Shown here piece after piece: positions 63,749 to 64,000 of a stretch of 64,000 nucleotides of DNA. The notes beneath the pieces were generated by a model that worked only from the letters and a program-made list of their open reading frames with translations, was not told the origin of the DNA and did no database searches. The translations under genes were made by a program, and so were the position numbers. The stretch comes from Siphonodentalium dalli (taxonomy: Eukaryota; Mollusca; Scaphopoda; Gadilida; Siphonodentaliidae), in contig CP136066.1 of assembly GCA_032622095.1 (NCBI GenBank), forward strand, positions 9,077,784 to 9,141,783, read 5' to 3'. The stretch's first letter is position 1. The number at the start of each line of letters is the position of its first letter.

Positions 63749-64000
63749 CTGGATGAGTGAATAATTGAGATATTAGATTGATTCTTTCCTACGTAAATGA
63801 ATGGGAACAATGACTATCAAATTGTCAAGACTTTTCTCATTAACACACTCATATATAGCTTCACAAGACATCGCGATAATATAGCTCTTCCACATAGCGT
63901 TTCAAGAGTGCATTATAATGTTAATTGTTAGATGGTCCATTGATGGCGCCGGCAAATAAGATACTGCTCTAATTTTATTGCACCGCTATTATATTTCGCT

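Larger units (their letters stand above)
1..64000 (-). repeat. Tandem array of ~98 EGF-exon units, ~655 bp each
   Basis: Every part of the window aligns to the same ~655-bp unit, with exon-to-exon periods from 652 to 664 bp, mostly 655 or 656. Copies differ by scattered substitutions and a few short indels. Each unit holds one 114-nt EGF-like exon on the minus strand and about 541 nt of intron. No flanking unique sequence, first exon, last exon, promoter or poly-A region is visible, so the array extends past both edges. The exon is clearly GC-richer than its AT-rich introns. Strand is given for the coding direction. Reading the array as coding (part of a giant EGF-repeat gene) is inference; the repeat structure itself is directly seen. 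Confidence 0.98.
61950..64000. repeat. Duplicated block near right end, right copy (runs off window)
   Basis: This is the partner of about 57.2-59.4 kb. Similarity is still high at base 64000, so the duplicated block continues beyond the window. Confidence 0.8.

Noticed and set aside
1-64000. CRISPR array or bacterial repeat locus
   Set aside because: The repeats are ~655 bp with no spacer pattern, and the splice signals and phase 1-1 EGF exon indicate an animal genome.
1-64000. Transposable element or rolling-circle element origin of the unit
   Set aside because: I see no terminal inverted repeats, target-site duplications, transposase or reverse transcriptase frames, or poly-A tails. Units simply abut head to tail.

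Overview
The whole window is a single tandem repeat. A unit of about 655 bp is repeated about 98 times head to tail from base 1 to base 64000, and the array runs off both ends. There are no bacterial-style genes, operons, RNA genes, recognisable transposons or CRISPR arrays. Base composition is AT-rich, with one markedly GC-richer segment per unit.

That segment, on the minus strand, reads as a 114-nt exon encoding an EGF-like domain. It is bounded upstream by a 3' splice site (branchpoint-like CTAAT, pyrimidine-biased tract, AG) and downstream by a 5' splice site (GTAAGC or GTAAGT). Both boundaries are phase 1, so the exon is a symmetrical 1-1 module of exactly 38 codons. This is the classic architecture of shuffled extracellular EGF exons in animals. 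The source is therefore most likely a metazoan nuclear genome; I cannot name the species. If every exon were spliced, the window would encode roughly 98 consecutive EGF-like modules (about 3,700 residues) of a giant extracellular or secreted protein. It would be transcribed right to left, with its first and last exons outside the window. The alternative is a satellite that captured and amplified an EGF exon. Sequence alone does not decide this.

I sort the copies into classes by substitutions. H has donor GTAAGC with TCC at Ser26 and GCG at Ala31. Y has donor GTAAGT with TCG at Ser26 and GCT at Ala31. T is H-like with Ala31 changed to Thr. C has a GGA codon at Gly29 and an intron 3 nt shorter after the donor, usually with an extra 8-nt intron block. 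Counts are 41 H, 35 Y, 10 T, 11 C and one hybrid. Y and H mostly alternate, giving a dimer of about 1,311 bp. On top of this sit larger duplications: a 7-unit block (4,586 bp) present nearly three times at about 16.5-30.1 kb; a block of about 5.2 kb at about 36.7-41.7 kb repeated 10,491 bp downstream; and a block at about 57.2-59.4 kb repeated about 4,596 bp downstream and running off the right edge.

Residues are numbered so that residue 1 is the first whole codon after the 3' splice site and residue 38 is the Asn codon (A+AT) formed across each exon junction. Exons are numbered 1 to 98 in window order, so transcript order is 98 to 1.
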